A DNA stretch of 64,000 nt from Adineta vaga (lineage: Eukaryota; Rotifera): assembly GCA_021613535.1 (NCBI GenBank), contig CP075496.1, positions 4,278,001 through 4,342,000 of the forward strand. Direction: 5' to 3'. Under the pieces are notes generated by a model. That model searched no databases. It was not told where the DNA came from and worked only from the letters and a program-made list of their open reading frames with translations. The position numbers and the translations under genes are program-made. Shown here piece after piece: positions 1-13,932 of the stretch; within the stretch, counting starts at the first letter, position 1, and each line of letters opens with the position of its first letter.

Positions 1-3000
1 TTTTTGCATGAATACATCAATCTAGCATGCATTCAAAGAAGTCATCCTTTTGAATATTCCTAAATTATATGTATGATTTATTCTTTAGAGTAAAAGTCAA
101 AAACATCAAGCATTTGTTGCTGAGTTAGCTGCGAATACTGATCGTATTCAATCGATTATTGGCATGGGCAAAGGTTTGATTGATTCACGTAAATGTGCTG
201 GTTTGGAATCAACTGTAGACAATCGTTTACAACAAATTATTGAACAATGGGAATTTCTTGTGCAAAAATCATCTGATAAAAGTTTGAAATTAAAAGAAGC
301 TTCACGACAACAAACATTCAATGCTGGTGTCAAAGATGTCGAATTTTGGCTTGGAGAAGTAAGTATTCTTTCAAATATAAAATGATCTCTAATATTATAT
401 CTTGTATTTAATTTAGATTGAAAATCAATTGGCTAATGATGATGTTGGACGAGATCTAACATCTGTACAAAATATGTTGAAGAAACAACAATTATTGGAG
501 AATGATATTGCAAATCATGAGGTAATTTAAACAGAGAATGAGAAAGCGAGGAAATGAACATATTTTAATTAGCTCGATATCGTTGATATTGAGAATCTTA
601 TTTCATTCATTGTTGTAATGATCTTTTTAATATGTATTTAGAGTGCTACAACTGAATTAAACAAAACTGCCGATGAATTTATTGAAAATAATATGTTCGA
701 TGTTGAAAATATTAAAGAAACACGAAATACTATCAATGATCGTTTTCAAAAGTTTGTCAATGTTTTTAATGTTTTCTCTTTTAATCATACATTGTTCATT
801 TCTTCTATCTAGAGTTCGTAATCAAGCTGATACTCGTCGAAAACGTTTACAAGAAGCTTCAACTGTCCATCAATTCATTCGTGATCTTGAAGATGAAGAA
901 GCACAACTTAGGTACATATCAAAATTTAGTTTTCCTATTCTTTATTCAATAGTTTTCATTTGTAGAGAAAAGAAACTACTCGTTACAAGTGATGATTATG
1001 GTCGTGATTTCAATCAAAGTCAAAATTTACGTCGTAAACATAAACGTTTCGAAATTGATCTTGCCTCACATGAGCCCAATGTACAAAATCTTCAACAATT
1101 AGGAGCAGAATTAACTCAAGAAGTTGGTAATCCAGATATTGAACGTAAATGTAAAGATTTAGTTAATCATTGGGAATCATTGAAACAAGCAACTGATGAT
1201 CGAACGAAAAAACTTGATGAATCTTTAACATATCATAATTGGGCATCAAGTTTAGATGAAGAAAATGCATGGATTAAAGAACGATTACATATTATGAATA
1301 ATCCAGATATAGGTACAACATTAGTTGCTGTTCAAGGTTTACAAAAGAAACATGAATCATTTGAAGCTGACTTTCTTGTACAAAAGGAACGTTGTCAAGA
1401 AATTCTTCAACAAGGACAGAAATTAATCGAACAAGTTTGTTTAAAATCTTTGTGTTTTATAAATAAAACTATATGATTCTTCTTTTGTGTTTTTTTAAGA
1501 ACAATCATTTATCACCACAGATTAAAGATCGAATGAATTATTTAGAAGAAGCATTAAAACGTTTAGAAGTTGATGCTAGTCGACATAAGGAACGTTTACA
1601 AGAAAATGCTGCACTTCTTCAATTCATGTGGAAAGCAGACGTTGTCGAAAGTTGGATTGGTAAGTTTACTCTTCGAATAATCACTATTGCGCAAGAGTTA
1701 ATATTGCTTGAGTAGAACATCTCTAGAGATGCGTATATACAAACAAAATGAAAGGAAACGATTCGATAGTTTTCAATTCCCATTACATGTTTTTCTCTTG
1801 TGATATTTTATGTTAATTTATTTTTTAGCTGAAAAACTTCATCAATTACGAACTGATGATTTGGGTCACAATCTTTTATCTGTACAAAATCTTCTTACTC
1901 GTCATGAAACATTCGAAGCTGGATTGAGTAATTTTGAACATGAAGGTATTCGTTTAGTAACTGATCTCAAAGAAGAATTGTTATCCAATAATCGTGGTAG
2001 TAATCAACAAAATGATAAGATTCAAACACGTTATGATCTTGTTTTGAATAAGTAAGATGAATATGAGAAAATAAAATAGTTTTATGTATAATTTCGAATA
2101 TTTTAGTTGGCAAAAATTATTACAAACAAGTGGATTACGACGAGAAAAATTGAAAAAAGCTGAAGATCGTTTTCGTAATATTGAAGAATTATTTCTACGT
2201 TTTGCAAAGAAAGCATCTGCATTTAATTCATGGTTTGAAAATGCCGAAGAAGATCTTACTGATCCAGTGAAGTGCAATTCGCTCGAAGAAATTCGTGTAT
2301 GTTGATGCGTTGTTTTTGTTCTGTTTTATATAAGAAAAATCTTTATTTTTTTTCTCTCTATCAAGGCTCTAATCGATGCTCATGATCGATTTAAAACTGT
2401 TCTTGAAGAAGCTCGTTATGATTTTGATGAATTAAAAGCATCCGATGATAGTATTAAATCATTAAACATGGCTGCTAATCCATATACATGGTTCACTATG
2501 GAAACACTTTTTGATACATGGAAAAGTTTAGAAAAACTAATTCGAGTATGATAAATGAATGATTAAATTTATTGTTATTGAAAAATTCTATACGTTTTTT
2601 TCTTTCAAGGATCGTGATAATGATCTTCAATTAGAAAAGAAACGTCAAGAAGAAAATGATAAATTAAGACAACATTTTGCTGAATATGCTAATGCTTTCC
2701 ATACATGGTTACGTGGTATTGAGTATGTATTCATATCGTTCGTTGTTAGAATAGATTTTAATCGCTTTTTTTATCTTAGATCATCCATGATGAATGCGGA
2801 CGGTAATCTTGAACAACAACTTCAAACTATCAGAGTACAAAGAAGAAACTTCTTTTTAATTTTTATCTTCTATAAATATGATCTTTTTTTTGTAGCAAAA
2901 AGTTGATGAACTTCGACAACAACGACAAAAATTGAAGAAATTAGAAGATCTTGCTACAGAACTTGAACGTCGACTTATACTTGACAATCGTTATACCGAA

Positions 3001-3831
3001 TATTCTGCACTTAATCTTGCTCAAGCTTATGATCAATTAGATCAATTAGGAATGCGTATGCAACATAATTTAGAACAACAATTAGCAGCAATGAAACATA
3101 GTGGTGTTAGTGAAGATCAAGTGCGAGAATTTTCAATGATGTTTAAACATTTTGATAAAGATAAACTTGGTCGATTGAATCATCAAGACTTTAAATCATG
3201 TTTACGAGCATTAGGATATGATTTACCAACAGTAGATGATAATCAACGTGATGAACAATTTGAAAGTATACTCGATATTGTAGATCCAAACAGGTTTGTT
3301 TTCTCAATTATTCTTCATATAGAAATGAAATTGTACAGGAGAGTGAGAGCAAGAAAAAGTCTATTGAAAAAAAACAAACAAATTATGATAACTAATATAT
3401 GGATTACTTTTTGTTCATAGATCTGGTACAGTGGGTTTGGCAGATTACATGACATTCATGATCAGTCGCGAAACAGAAAATGTTACGTCGATTGATGATG
3501 TTGTTTTGGCATTTAAGAGTTTAACAGAAAATTCTGAACGTCCATATATAACACGTGATGAACTTTATGCTGTAAGTCTTATCCTCAATTCTCTTTCAAT
3601 ACATTTTATTCTTTCGATTTCTTGTAGAATCTACCACCAGAACAAGCTGAATTCTGTTGTCGTAAGATGAAACCATATCGAGATCGTAATGGTCGAGAAA
3701 TTAATAATGCTTATGATTATGATGATTTCACTCGTTGGTTGTTTAATCAACAACCACATTCGAGTTATAGTTATCATACATCAGCTATTTCATCACCATC
3801 CACATCATGGATTCAAACTCCAGCTCATTAG
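1..3831 (+). CDS. SPTAN1: Alpha-spectrin, C-terminal part (5' end outside window)
   Basis: This is the 3' part of the alpha-spectrin gene, which encodes the actin-crosslinking membrane-skeleton protein. Successive exons encode triple-helical spectrin repeats with the typical repeat-core signatures (FWLGEVE near 345-365, AWIKERL near 1268-1290, ESWIG near 1650). The last exons encode the C-terminal calmodulin-like EF-hand region: a linker with MQHNLEQQLAA (about 3058-3090), then a first EF loop region FDKDKLGRLNHQDF (3152-3193), then LRALGYDLP. The stop TAG is at 3829-3831. The first visible exon begins after an acceptor near position 89, and exons are separated by introns of about 55-100 nt. 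The protein ends with a Ser/Pro/Thr-rich tail (HTSAISSPSTSWIQTPAH) after the DYDDFTRWLF motif, where vertebrate alpha-spectrins stop within a few residues. Family assignment is strong; exact splice sites were not all checked. Confidence 0.93.
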
Positions 3832-4575
3832 TCAAGACAAACTTCATTTAATCTCAATCTTTTTCTCGCGATATATGTACGTGTGTATGTGTGCACCTTT
3901 TTTTTTGTTTGTGGTTAATTGGTTCCGCTTTTTTCGCGTATTCTGTGTACTATTTTACTCAAACTTCTTATCATTTTTTTTTCTCACTATTATTTGCTTA
4001 TTATTAGAATGAACGAGAAAAAGAAAGTAAAGGATTATATGTGTGTAGAATGCATTGGAAAAAAAGCAAAAACATTTGATTGAAATTTAGTGTTTGTTTT
4101 ATCGTATATAATACATTCTATATGCAAGGAAATTTCTTTCATTGAAATCAAAATGAACCTAAATAAGTTTCTGAAATGTGATTGTATGATATATGCAAGA
4201 TAATAATACAGATTATCAAATTTATCAACAGCTGTCATGCGACATCTGTTGATTGAACTAATTTAGCCATTTTCCAACAGCTTGTTTGAACTATGGCAAC
4301 CTCAATTTTCATGACATCGATGGAACCAATACAATGTTCATGAATTTTTATGATTCCTTGTATGAATAAGACGATTTGTCATCGAGTATTAGATCTAATA
4401 TACTGATTCATACCGTGATTTATATATGTCAAATTTATATGGATCAAATAGAAAGTTTTATAACAGGTAACCACAGTAACGGTAAGGAATTCGATTGCTT
4501 TTTTTCCCGTGTCGTTTAGATGAGTAGATATGTTCAGAGTTTTATGAAAGGAAAATTCTCGATTTCAGATAAAAA
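3832..4575. other. Intergenic gap between spectrin and CPLANE1
   Basis: About 740 bp without a supportable gene. It holds the spectrin 3' UTR and the presumed CPLANE1 promoter/5' UTR. A short minus-strand open frame around 4035-4238 has no recognisable content. No clear repeat or RNA gene is visible. Confidence 0.6.
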
Positions 4576-7500
4576 ATGAAACTAGAATTAGTTATTGAAA
4601 AGAACGTTATTTTGAAACGTGATAAACCATGGTCACATTTTTATTCTCTCAATGATCAGGAACTTTTATGTTATAATGATCAGAAAAAATTTGAATCTGT
4701 TAATTCTTCCAATGGTAAAATTGAACACATATCAAATAAAACAATAGTTAATTCATCAAAATCATCTCTTGCTCATTGTTTATCAAACAATGGTCAATTC
4801 TGTGCATTTCTATCACCGAATTATGAAATAACTGTTTGGAATAAAGAAAAATTAATTCGAACAATACCATCTTGTACACTTGCTATTAATGCTATTAAAA
4901 CTACACCATCTATTTATATAAGTAATTCTGGTGAACAAGCTATTCTTATTCTACGACAACCATGTCGAATATTTCTTTGGCTCAAATCCTTAAATTTACA
5001 ATTGATTCCTACGCAACGTCATCATAAGAGTCCAATTTGTTCTAGCTTAGGAAATCGTTCAACAGATGAGATTGGTACTTGGCATGAATTGATCCTAGCA
5101 AAGAACTATTTAGATATTATGAATGATGCTAAACATCAAATATCTACCGATGTTTTTTTTCATTCAAAAAATTCTTCAATCATTTGTGCTTTTGTATTTA
5201 CTGATCCTGCAGGTTATATACAAATCAATCGTCTCGATATTGAATGGAAGTCAACAATTTATGTTGAACAATCCGTTTCCTATTCATTTGAAATTCTTCA
5301 AATACCATTAAATTTATTATCATGCTCATTTCAGTCGATTCGTTTTGCTCATACATCACCTATTTTAGCAATTAGTTTATCAACACATATTTTATTTGTT
5401 TCTTTAACCACGATAACATTTTCGAAATTAACTTCTGTGAATTGTTCATTTGTTACATCACCAACTCATCAACAAGTATTGATCAATGATTTAGTATGGA
5501 GTTTAGATGATCAATTTCTTATTGGTTTAACAAATCGTGGTGCATTATTTTTTCTTAATCGATTTGGTTCACAATTAAATTTAGTTACACAAGGTGAATG
5601 TATTACTCAAGGACCATCACCATTCGTTATTATTCATCCATTAATTGGTCAAGATAGTGAAGCAACAAATCATCTAGGTTTAGATGCATTTATGAGATCA
5701 ATTGTACCATTTTCAAATGATGATAAAACAAAACAACAAACTTATTCTTTAACTATTAATACAACTAAATCAGTATTTTATTGTAGTGATGGTTATCGTC
5801 TAGCAAGAATTATGTATTCAAATAACATTCGTGATAGACGATTCTATGATCCATTACTTTATTTATATTTAACTGATTTAAATCAACAACATGATCAACA
5901 ATCTCTATTCATTCATAAAACAAGGTATGTTATAGAACTATGATACATCAATTTTTATAGTTTTATTAACGATTTTGTTTCTCTCAATTTAGATCATTTG
6001 ATGATCTTCCAAAAGTTGTTGATCGTTTCGACACTGAAAGTATCCGTAGTGGCGGAGCCGGTGGTGACTTATATATTTCATCTAAATATGGAAGTTTAAC
6101 TTCTTTACCAATCGATGATTTACCTCAATTATCATTAGATGATATTTTTTCTGCCTATCATCTTCTTTTCACTTCATCTGAACGTGTTCAACATGATATA
6201 TGTGCTTGTCTTGAACGTACAACACAAAAATTACTTACTTCACCAGATAATCAAGATATTCTCACATCAATTCAATTATCTCGTTGTTTAACAAATCTTG
6301 TTTTATCTTCATCATTTGGTTCATTGACATTTTTACATCTTTCTTGTTTAACAAAATTCATTCCATTATTTATTCATATTTTTCAACAACAAACAACCGT
6401 TGTAAATGAACCTGAATTGTTACAATTGTGCATTTTACGTATTATTGAACAATGGTTACAATCTGTTCTATATATTCCAACAAGATTGAATACATTTGAA
6501 ATATGTCGAAGACAAAAACTGAATTATATCAATGGCGAAGAAAGAGATTTTCAACTTTGTAAAGGAATTAAACAACTTGAATTATTGCAAGGAACAAATA
6601 TTAATTTAGATGAATTTTTAGCACCGACTTTACCTAATCAACGATTGAATCCACAGGTAAAACGATATTATTATTTCATTCAGTCTATATAAAAATAGGA
6701 TCTGTTTTTTTTTGCGTACTCTTCATAGACGATAGATTCTCGATACGATCGTATCACTCTTCTCCGTTCATGGTACATATTATGGTCAAAAATGGAAAAA
6801 AAATTTCGTCACAATAAACAGAATCTTCCAAAATATTTAATTACAATTCGTCTTTTTCTTCAATCTGTTCTTCATTCTTATCCATCATTATATACAATTC
6901 GTTTATCAACCTATGGTCATCCAGTTGATTTAAATAATCTGTTTCCACCAACGATAACTCCAGTTGATCAACTATTAAATAAAAAAAGTTATTCAACAAT
7001 GAATGAACGACGAAAACAACGTCGTCGAGTATCAAATGCTATCGAACAGCCAAGTTCAGCACGTTCCTCTCGTCGTGGAAAACCACCAACTGAAGCACGG
7101 AAAGCTCTTGTACTTCATCGTGTTCTTTACGGTCTACTTGAACAATACAATATTCGCGATGCTATTTGTATACTCAATGTTGCTCTACGACGTGAAACAT
7201 CAGTTGCATCATCGTGTCTTCCTTTGGATTTATTTAGTGCAAATTTATTTCAATATATTGATACTCGAACACATTTCGGTATGCCAAATCATGCTTTACG
7301 ATCTGTTCTTCGTACGTTAGCACGGTTTATGGCTCGATCAATGATAATTAATGAGAAAAATAAAGATCAACAAGAATTATTTATCTATTCAGTTGATTTC
7401 GCATGTCCTCTACCGAATTTATTTAAAACAAAATATAAAACAAATGAACAATTAAAATATCGAATGATTCATATTGATAGAAATCGATTGAATATAGCTA

Positions 7501-10500
7501 TTGAACAACAAAAATTGAGTAAATTTTGGCAACCATTAAAAGTCTTAGAATTATTTATTCTTGGTCAATCACCTAACGAAGCCGTGTAAGTATTCAGAAA
7601 ATTGAATCGAACGTTTTAACATATCAAAAGATGAAATTGATCGTTATGACCTCCTAGAATAATATCTATGCGTTAAATTTGAAAAGTTTCTTTTCTGTCT
7701 TTTAGATTCTTCGCAAAACTAGTTGGTGATTGGCGTACAGCTTTATGTTTAGCTTCTGTTTTACCTCCTCATAATGGTCTCTATGCTTCACCTAAAACGA
7801 CAAATCGTTCTTCTCGATCTTATTCACCTTTAAATACAATTACAGTTGATGCATTACTATATACAAAACTATGTGAATACCTTCAAATTGATAATCTCAA
7901 ATCTCTATTAAAACGTTCATATAAACAAGAAGATATCCTAGTATTTATTCAAAATCTACCATCAACATTAGAACAATTTCTTCTCTGTTCAACATTATTA
8001 CAAGTTCCATTAACTGAAATGTTATTAAAACGTTTAAATGCCATCATGATCTATTTATTTACATTAATTTCAATACCAATCTCATCAAAATATTATCTAC
8101 CATGTCCACCAATCTATTCTTCAATACTGAACACCTATGATGATGATAAATATGATATAACATGTAAATATGAAACACATGTTCGTTTAATTTACTATCG
8201 AACAATTCATATGTTTATACAAATTCTATCTGCTAGTCGTATACAACTATCATGTTTAAAATGGTATCTTGATTATCTAACAATGACGAATAATCGACGT
8301 AAACAGACACCAAATATCGATGATAGTTTCCATTCACTTAGAATGTTACTTAAATCTTTACGTTTTCATAAATTACCAAATATACCTGATCGAATACTTG
8401 TTTATTTCCGAGATTTTTGTATTATGTTATTTTTATTAGATACTCGTGATCGTTTATCATTAACTTTACGAAATTATATTCGTCAAAAAACGGAATCAAT
8501 TCTTTCATCAGATAAACTGGCATGGCAAATTATAAGTTATGCAACAATTCTTCTTTCATTTCGATGTTTAATATCCGATGAAATGAATTTATTACGTATT
8601 GTATTAAATCTTCTCTTCGATTTAACACCATCTGAACAATTAATGCGAGCATTAGCAACGCTGATTATTACTAGACAAGATGCCGATAATGAGAGAGAGA
8701 ATAATGCTGAAATTGGATATATCATAGAGAAATTAAAAGCAAAATGGATGCAAATTAATCCAACATTGATTCGTATGTATGAAGATTACTTAGAAAAAAC
8801 AATTGTTCAAGATGTACAAGGTGATATGGTTAAACATTATCTCAATGATATGTAAGAAAGAGAAAACAAAAGATCAAGTTTTTAGAGAAAATCGTTTTTA
8901 TTTTAGATCGGATCATCAACATCCTCATCAAGAACCTTTATTTGATTTTAAACCGAAATGGTTCGAAACATGTGTTGAATATGGTGAATTCATGACGATG
9001 CTTATACCACTTCTTCTGGATACATCATCATTGACTAGTATTAAAAAGCAAGAATTAAATAATGATCATACAAAATTTGATAGTACATCAATACCATTAG
9101 TGCAGACAATGAGTGCACAACTACGTGAATTAGAGTTACCAACAAGTCTTGATAAACGATATTTACTTAAACAAACGCCATTATTCATTCCACCGCATGA
9201 ATATGTTGTTTTTCCTGTTCGTATATTACAAAATGATCCACAACAAACCATGTTTCAACAACCATCTACTGCTGTGAATCATACAACTGTAGGAAGTTTT
9301 ATTCAAACACCCTTAACTCAACCACCACCAGGTGTCGTGTCTCTCGAACAACAACATCGACATAGTTATCAAAATTTAGATGCTAATAATAATAATATTG
9401 ATACGTATACAAATGGAAATCCATCAATGGAATGGGATGGTCGTTCCGATGATCCCTCGCGATCGCATGTACGACAATTCGATGCTCCATATGATGATGC
9501 AGCACGGCACAGTATTTGGATGACTGGATGGGCCAATCGGGGTTTTTCAACGACAACTGACCAAACACAAACACCTGGTATGCGTATTCCTGCAGCCGCA
9601 CAATTTCTTGCAGCAACTTCATTAATCAGTGATCAACAACGTTATGATATGGTTGTGAAACAAAATTCACAACAAAATAAAGCTAATCATGATCAAGGAG
9701 ATAATGATACCGATTTAACAGATGTAACGAAAAATGAAGATGAAGATGGTGTTGGTACACAAAGTGATATGTTCTCAAGTCCTCGCCGACGAGATCTTGC
9801 ATTTCGAAAAAATTCTCTCGATGAAAGCATGTCATTACCAAATTTAAGTAATGATGGTGGTGGCGATTTTGGTCGTAATTATGATTTTCGTGCCCCATCA
9901 CGGGAAACAATCCGTGATGAAACACCGACATATGATTTCCGTGAATTTCCAACAGATATTAGAGAACCAAATAATCATCCATATATTCATCAACAAGAAA
10001 CAGATCCACCATCACAAATTTCACCACCAACGTCCAATGGATTTCAACAGCAACAACAACATCATCATCCAACTCGACAATCATTGACTGATCGACGTTA
10101 TTTTGATGATTCTGATCCTCATTTATCATCGAGAATGGAACAAGAAGAGAAAAATAAATATGTTGCTTTAGGTAATTTACTAATTAAATTTTTCATTAGT
10201 TCGAAATTAATCAGTTGAGCATACAAAACTCTCGTTAATTCTCTTATTACCGATAAATTATTGTAAAAGTAAATGTATATTTCAATATTTAGATTCTAAT
10301 CGTACGGCAACTTTAATACAATCTCCGAACGGATATTATCCATCTTCTCTTGACTCTCGTGCTTATCAAACATCACATCGTGATTCAGAAAATCGCCGAT
10401 CACCAACACGAGATCCATCTAGTCGTCAGTCACCACGACGAGATCGTCGTAATCATCGATCACCTAGTCGAGATCCATCCAGTCATCGTTCAACCTCACA

Positions 10501-13500
10501 TGATCCATATCAACATTATCAGCCATTTCCTCATCTTCAACCAACATCAATGTATGATCAACCTCAGCTATATGCACCTATTCAACGTAATGTTTCTCTA
10601 CGTTTACCACTTCTTCGTCTCGGTGGTCCGACTATGACTACTGCACCAATGTTAACTCGAGTTCATTTAGCACCAACGGCGCCTTCAACTGCTGTCTATC
10701 CTCCAAGAGCTCTCTATGTTCCGACGCCACCACCACGCATTCCATATCCTATGCTCCATTTAGCTCCTCAACTACCTCCACCAGTATCACTCACTCCACA
10801 AGCAACACGAATCGATCAACAAAAATTAGTTCATGTACAAAATATCATGCATCAATACGCTGAACATAATCGACCACGTCTTCAATTATTACAGATGCGT
10901 CCACATCCAAGAACAACTACAACGACCGATTTACAAATACCAATGCCTGCACCAAATATTGTTAGTACGTCATCAGATACAAAGATAGACACTGGCATTC
11001 AAGCTGAAATGCCTCGACAGGATGGTTTCATTATTGAACCTGGTCTATTTCAAGTAAGTTTTTTTGCTCTATGTTCTATAGACAATAATAGCATTATGTA
11101 TCTATTTACTTTATAGTCACTTTTACGCGAGACTACTGGTGTTAATTTTACATCAGCCGAAGCACATTTTTCTGCCGCTCGTCAAATACAACAGCAAGCA
11201 CTTGAAGCTCGTCGTCGCGAACGATCTACCATGACGGATTTACCAGCACATCAAGTTTTATATGATTTACAATATGCTCGTGGTGGTACAGGAGATGAAC
11301 GTAAATTTGTCAATGTTACGGATATTGCTGGTACACATGCTGATGCACTACTAGCTCAAATTGAACGAGATCAGAATGAACGAGAACAACAAGCTCGTCT
11401 ACGTCAACAACAACAACAACAACCACAACCACCGCCTATACCTATGATTACTAATATAAATGAAATGCCACCAGCAGTTTATCCTATTGGTTTCGAACGA
11501 CAATATACAGAAATGAGTCAACAACAACCTTATTATCCTCCTTTAGGTTTCGATCGGCTAAATGCTCAAAATTCTGAGAGACGTCAAAATTTATTCAATA
11601 ACGATGATATACAACGACAAAATGAACTCATTTTGGAACGTCGAAGACAACGAGAAGAAGAAGAGAGACAAGCAGAACGCTTAGCTTTTGGTAATATCGA
11701 TGGTAACCGTTCACCACGAAAAGTAACATATGAACTAGATGAAAACGTATAAGTCTGAATTTGATTGACTAATTCTATTTTAATTTATACTGTAATTTAG
11801 GATGTTCCTCTCGAATATTTAATCCGTCAACGACGTTCAGCAGAACCAATATCTGATGCTAATTCACATATAGTAGATCCTATTTCAGTTCGTTCAATCA
11901 CACCTCGTTCACCACGTAAACAAACATATAGTGATCGTCCAATTTCAATTAAAACGACAACACCTCGTGATCCATTTTCATCACGTAAAACTGTTAGTCA
12001 TACAACATCACATTCATCTACGACCACACCACGAAAAGCCGCATCGCCTACAATTGCTGATCGACATCGTGAAGCTCGTCAGCGACAACAACAAGTGTTG
12101 TCACGTTTACGTGAACAAAATGCTCTTCGTTTTGCTGATGATGCTCTGCATGGTGAACCCGTACCATCAACACGTGCTCTAGATGAATTTCAACTTGAAG
12201 CTTTAGAAACAAGTTTTACATCAACTGTGCGTGAATTGTCAGGTCCTGGTGGACTTATCAATCGTACATATGATCTTGATTTAATGGATGATGTAGATGA
12301 TATTGATAATGATTATTCAAATCAATTCCCATCAAGACCAATGTCTGCAGCAACATCGAATTTTAATCATAATGCATCTCATTTTTCAACTTCCTCATCA
12401 CCATTACGACGAACATCATCAGCATCTTCAACTCGATCTCGACCAATGACACCTATGGGCAAAGCCATTGTTCAGGTGTGAATACGTTTATCTATCTATA
12501 TACAATCTAAATTTTGTATTACGATATATTTCAGGTTAAACAAAAAGGTCCACCACCGGCTCGTAGTAATATGGCTAGAAAACGACCACTTTCATCCCCA
12601 GCTAATCTAGGACATAAACGAGGTTCAATGAATACTTCGATTAAGAATAGTACTCAACCTCGTCAAAAATTGGTACGAACTATACGAAAAGCATCGCCAC
12701 CCTCACATAAACCAACAACATATAATGAGCGAGTACGTTCCTTAAATAAACCAGATGCTGAAAATCGAACGACAACAACAACCACAAATAAATCTGACTC
12801 CATGGATCCGAAAGCACTCATGCGTTTGTATGGTACACGAAGAGTTCCTGGTCTTTATGTTCCTTATGAAAAGACAGATCCACGTATGACAAAGACATAT
12901 GCAGAGCGAATGCAAGAATTACAACAATCCACAACAACTCCTCAACCTCATCCACGTCGGCAACCACAAAAACAAGAAGAACAGGAATTAGAACAACGAC
13001 CATCAAGTGCTCCATCCAGGTAAATATTTATATCAACTATTCTTTCTCTTTGCATAACTATTTCTTGTTTTTTTTTTCTTTTAAAACTATTTTCAGTTCT
13101 TTGAGTTTATCTGATTGGGAAGTTGATGACCGTGTTAAACAATTATTAGCTGATGATCAAGATTCATTACCGAGTAGAAAATTAACTCGAACAATAACAC
13201 CTTTAGACAATCTTGATGAACTTGATGATGATGAACTTAATATGGAAGAAACAACATATAGTTTAACTCGTGTGACTGAACAAACAAATGATAATACATA
13301 TGGTGATGATCTTCGATTGCTTCAATATCGACGATCAAGTGGTTTAAATACAAATACACATGGTGGAACAAGAATTAGTGCACGTAGCAGTGCTGGTGGT
13401 GATATGACAGCACGAGATGAAAGTGAATTGTCTAGAAATGAAAGTAGTATTGCAAGTATTATTGATTGGAGTGCTATCGATAGAGATTTTCCGACAGGAA

Positions 13501-13508
13501 CACAATAA
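4576..13508 (+). CDS. CPLANE1: CPLANE1-like ciliogenesis and planar polarity effector
   Basis: The N-terminus aligns by eye with CPLANE1 (C5orf42/JBTS17), a ciliary transition-zone/basal-body effector of the CPLANE complex, mutated in Joubert syndrome. Seen here: an early KRDKPWSHFYSL motif, a WNKEKLIRTIP motif like the family's WNKDxxxLKTIP, and a WD40-like N-terminal region. A helical middle and a long low-complexity, Gln/Pro/Ser/Arg-rich C-terminus follow. I place introns at 5925-5992, 6657-6728, 7586-7705, 8852-8906, 10172-10292, 11054-11116, 11747-11800, 12476-12534 and 13020-13096. Removing them leaves 8244 nt, an exact multiple of three (2747 aa), which supports the model. Human CPLANE1 is about 3200 aa. 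The stop TAA is at 13506-13508 and an AATAAA signal lies near 13603. The start ATG at 4576 opens directly into the conserved N-terminus. Confidence 0.85.
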
Positions 13509-13932
13509 ACTTTCTATGTAATTCGTTCTTTTTTTTGTTCTTGTCTCTTTTATACCGCTTTCTATTTCGTAGTATTAATATTAATAAGTTTTACTCATGG
13601 GAATAATAAAAGGATAAAAACATTTTCACGTCATTAATTCTTTTAGTGACATCTTCAGATGATTTTACTTCAGACAATTATAATTTATTTCTCAAGTGAT
13701 AGTCAATCATCGAAAACATTATCTAAATAAAATTTATCTCATTGAATCAGTATAGAATCAATATAATGTATAGTTTTATTTTAATACCAAGGTAACAGAC
13801 TAAAATGACATATGTCATGTCGATAGAAACGTTATTTTTCTCGGTTTATATAAAGAGAACAGTGATACTACTGAAAGAAAACAAGAATTTAATATTTAAT
13901 GAAAAAATAATCATTGATACTACAATTTATCA
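13509..13932. other. Intergenic gap with CPLANE1 polyadenylation region
   Basis: About 420 bp between two same-strand ciliary genes. A candidate polyadenylation signal (AATAAA, near 13603) follows the CPLANE1 stop. The remainder is AT-rich and presumably holds the downstream promoter. No gene is seen. Confidence 0.6.

Noticed and set aside
9383-9952. Minus-strand open frames inside CPLANE1
   Set aside because: His/Tyr-rich shadows of the Gln/Asp-rich plus-strand coding sequence.
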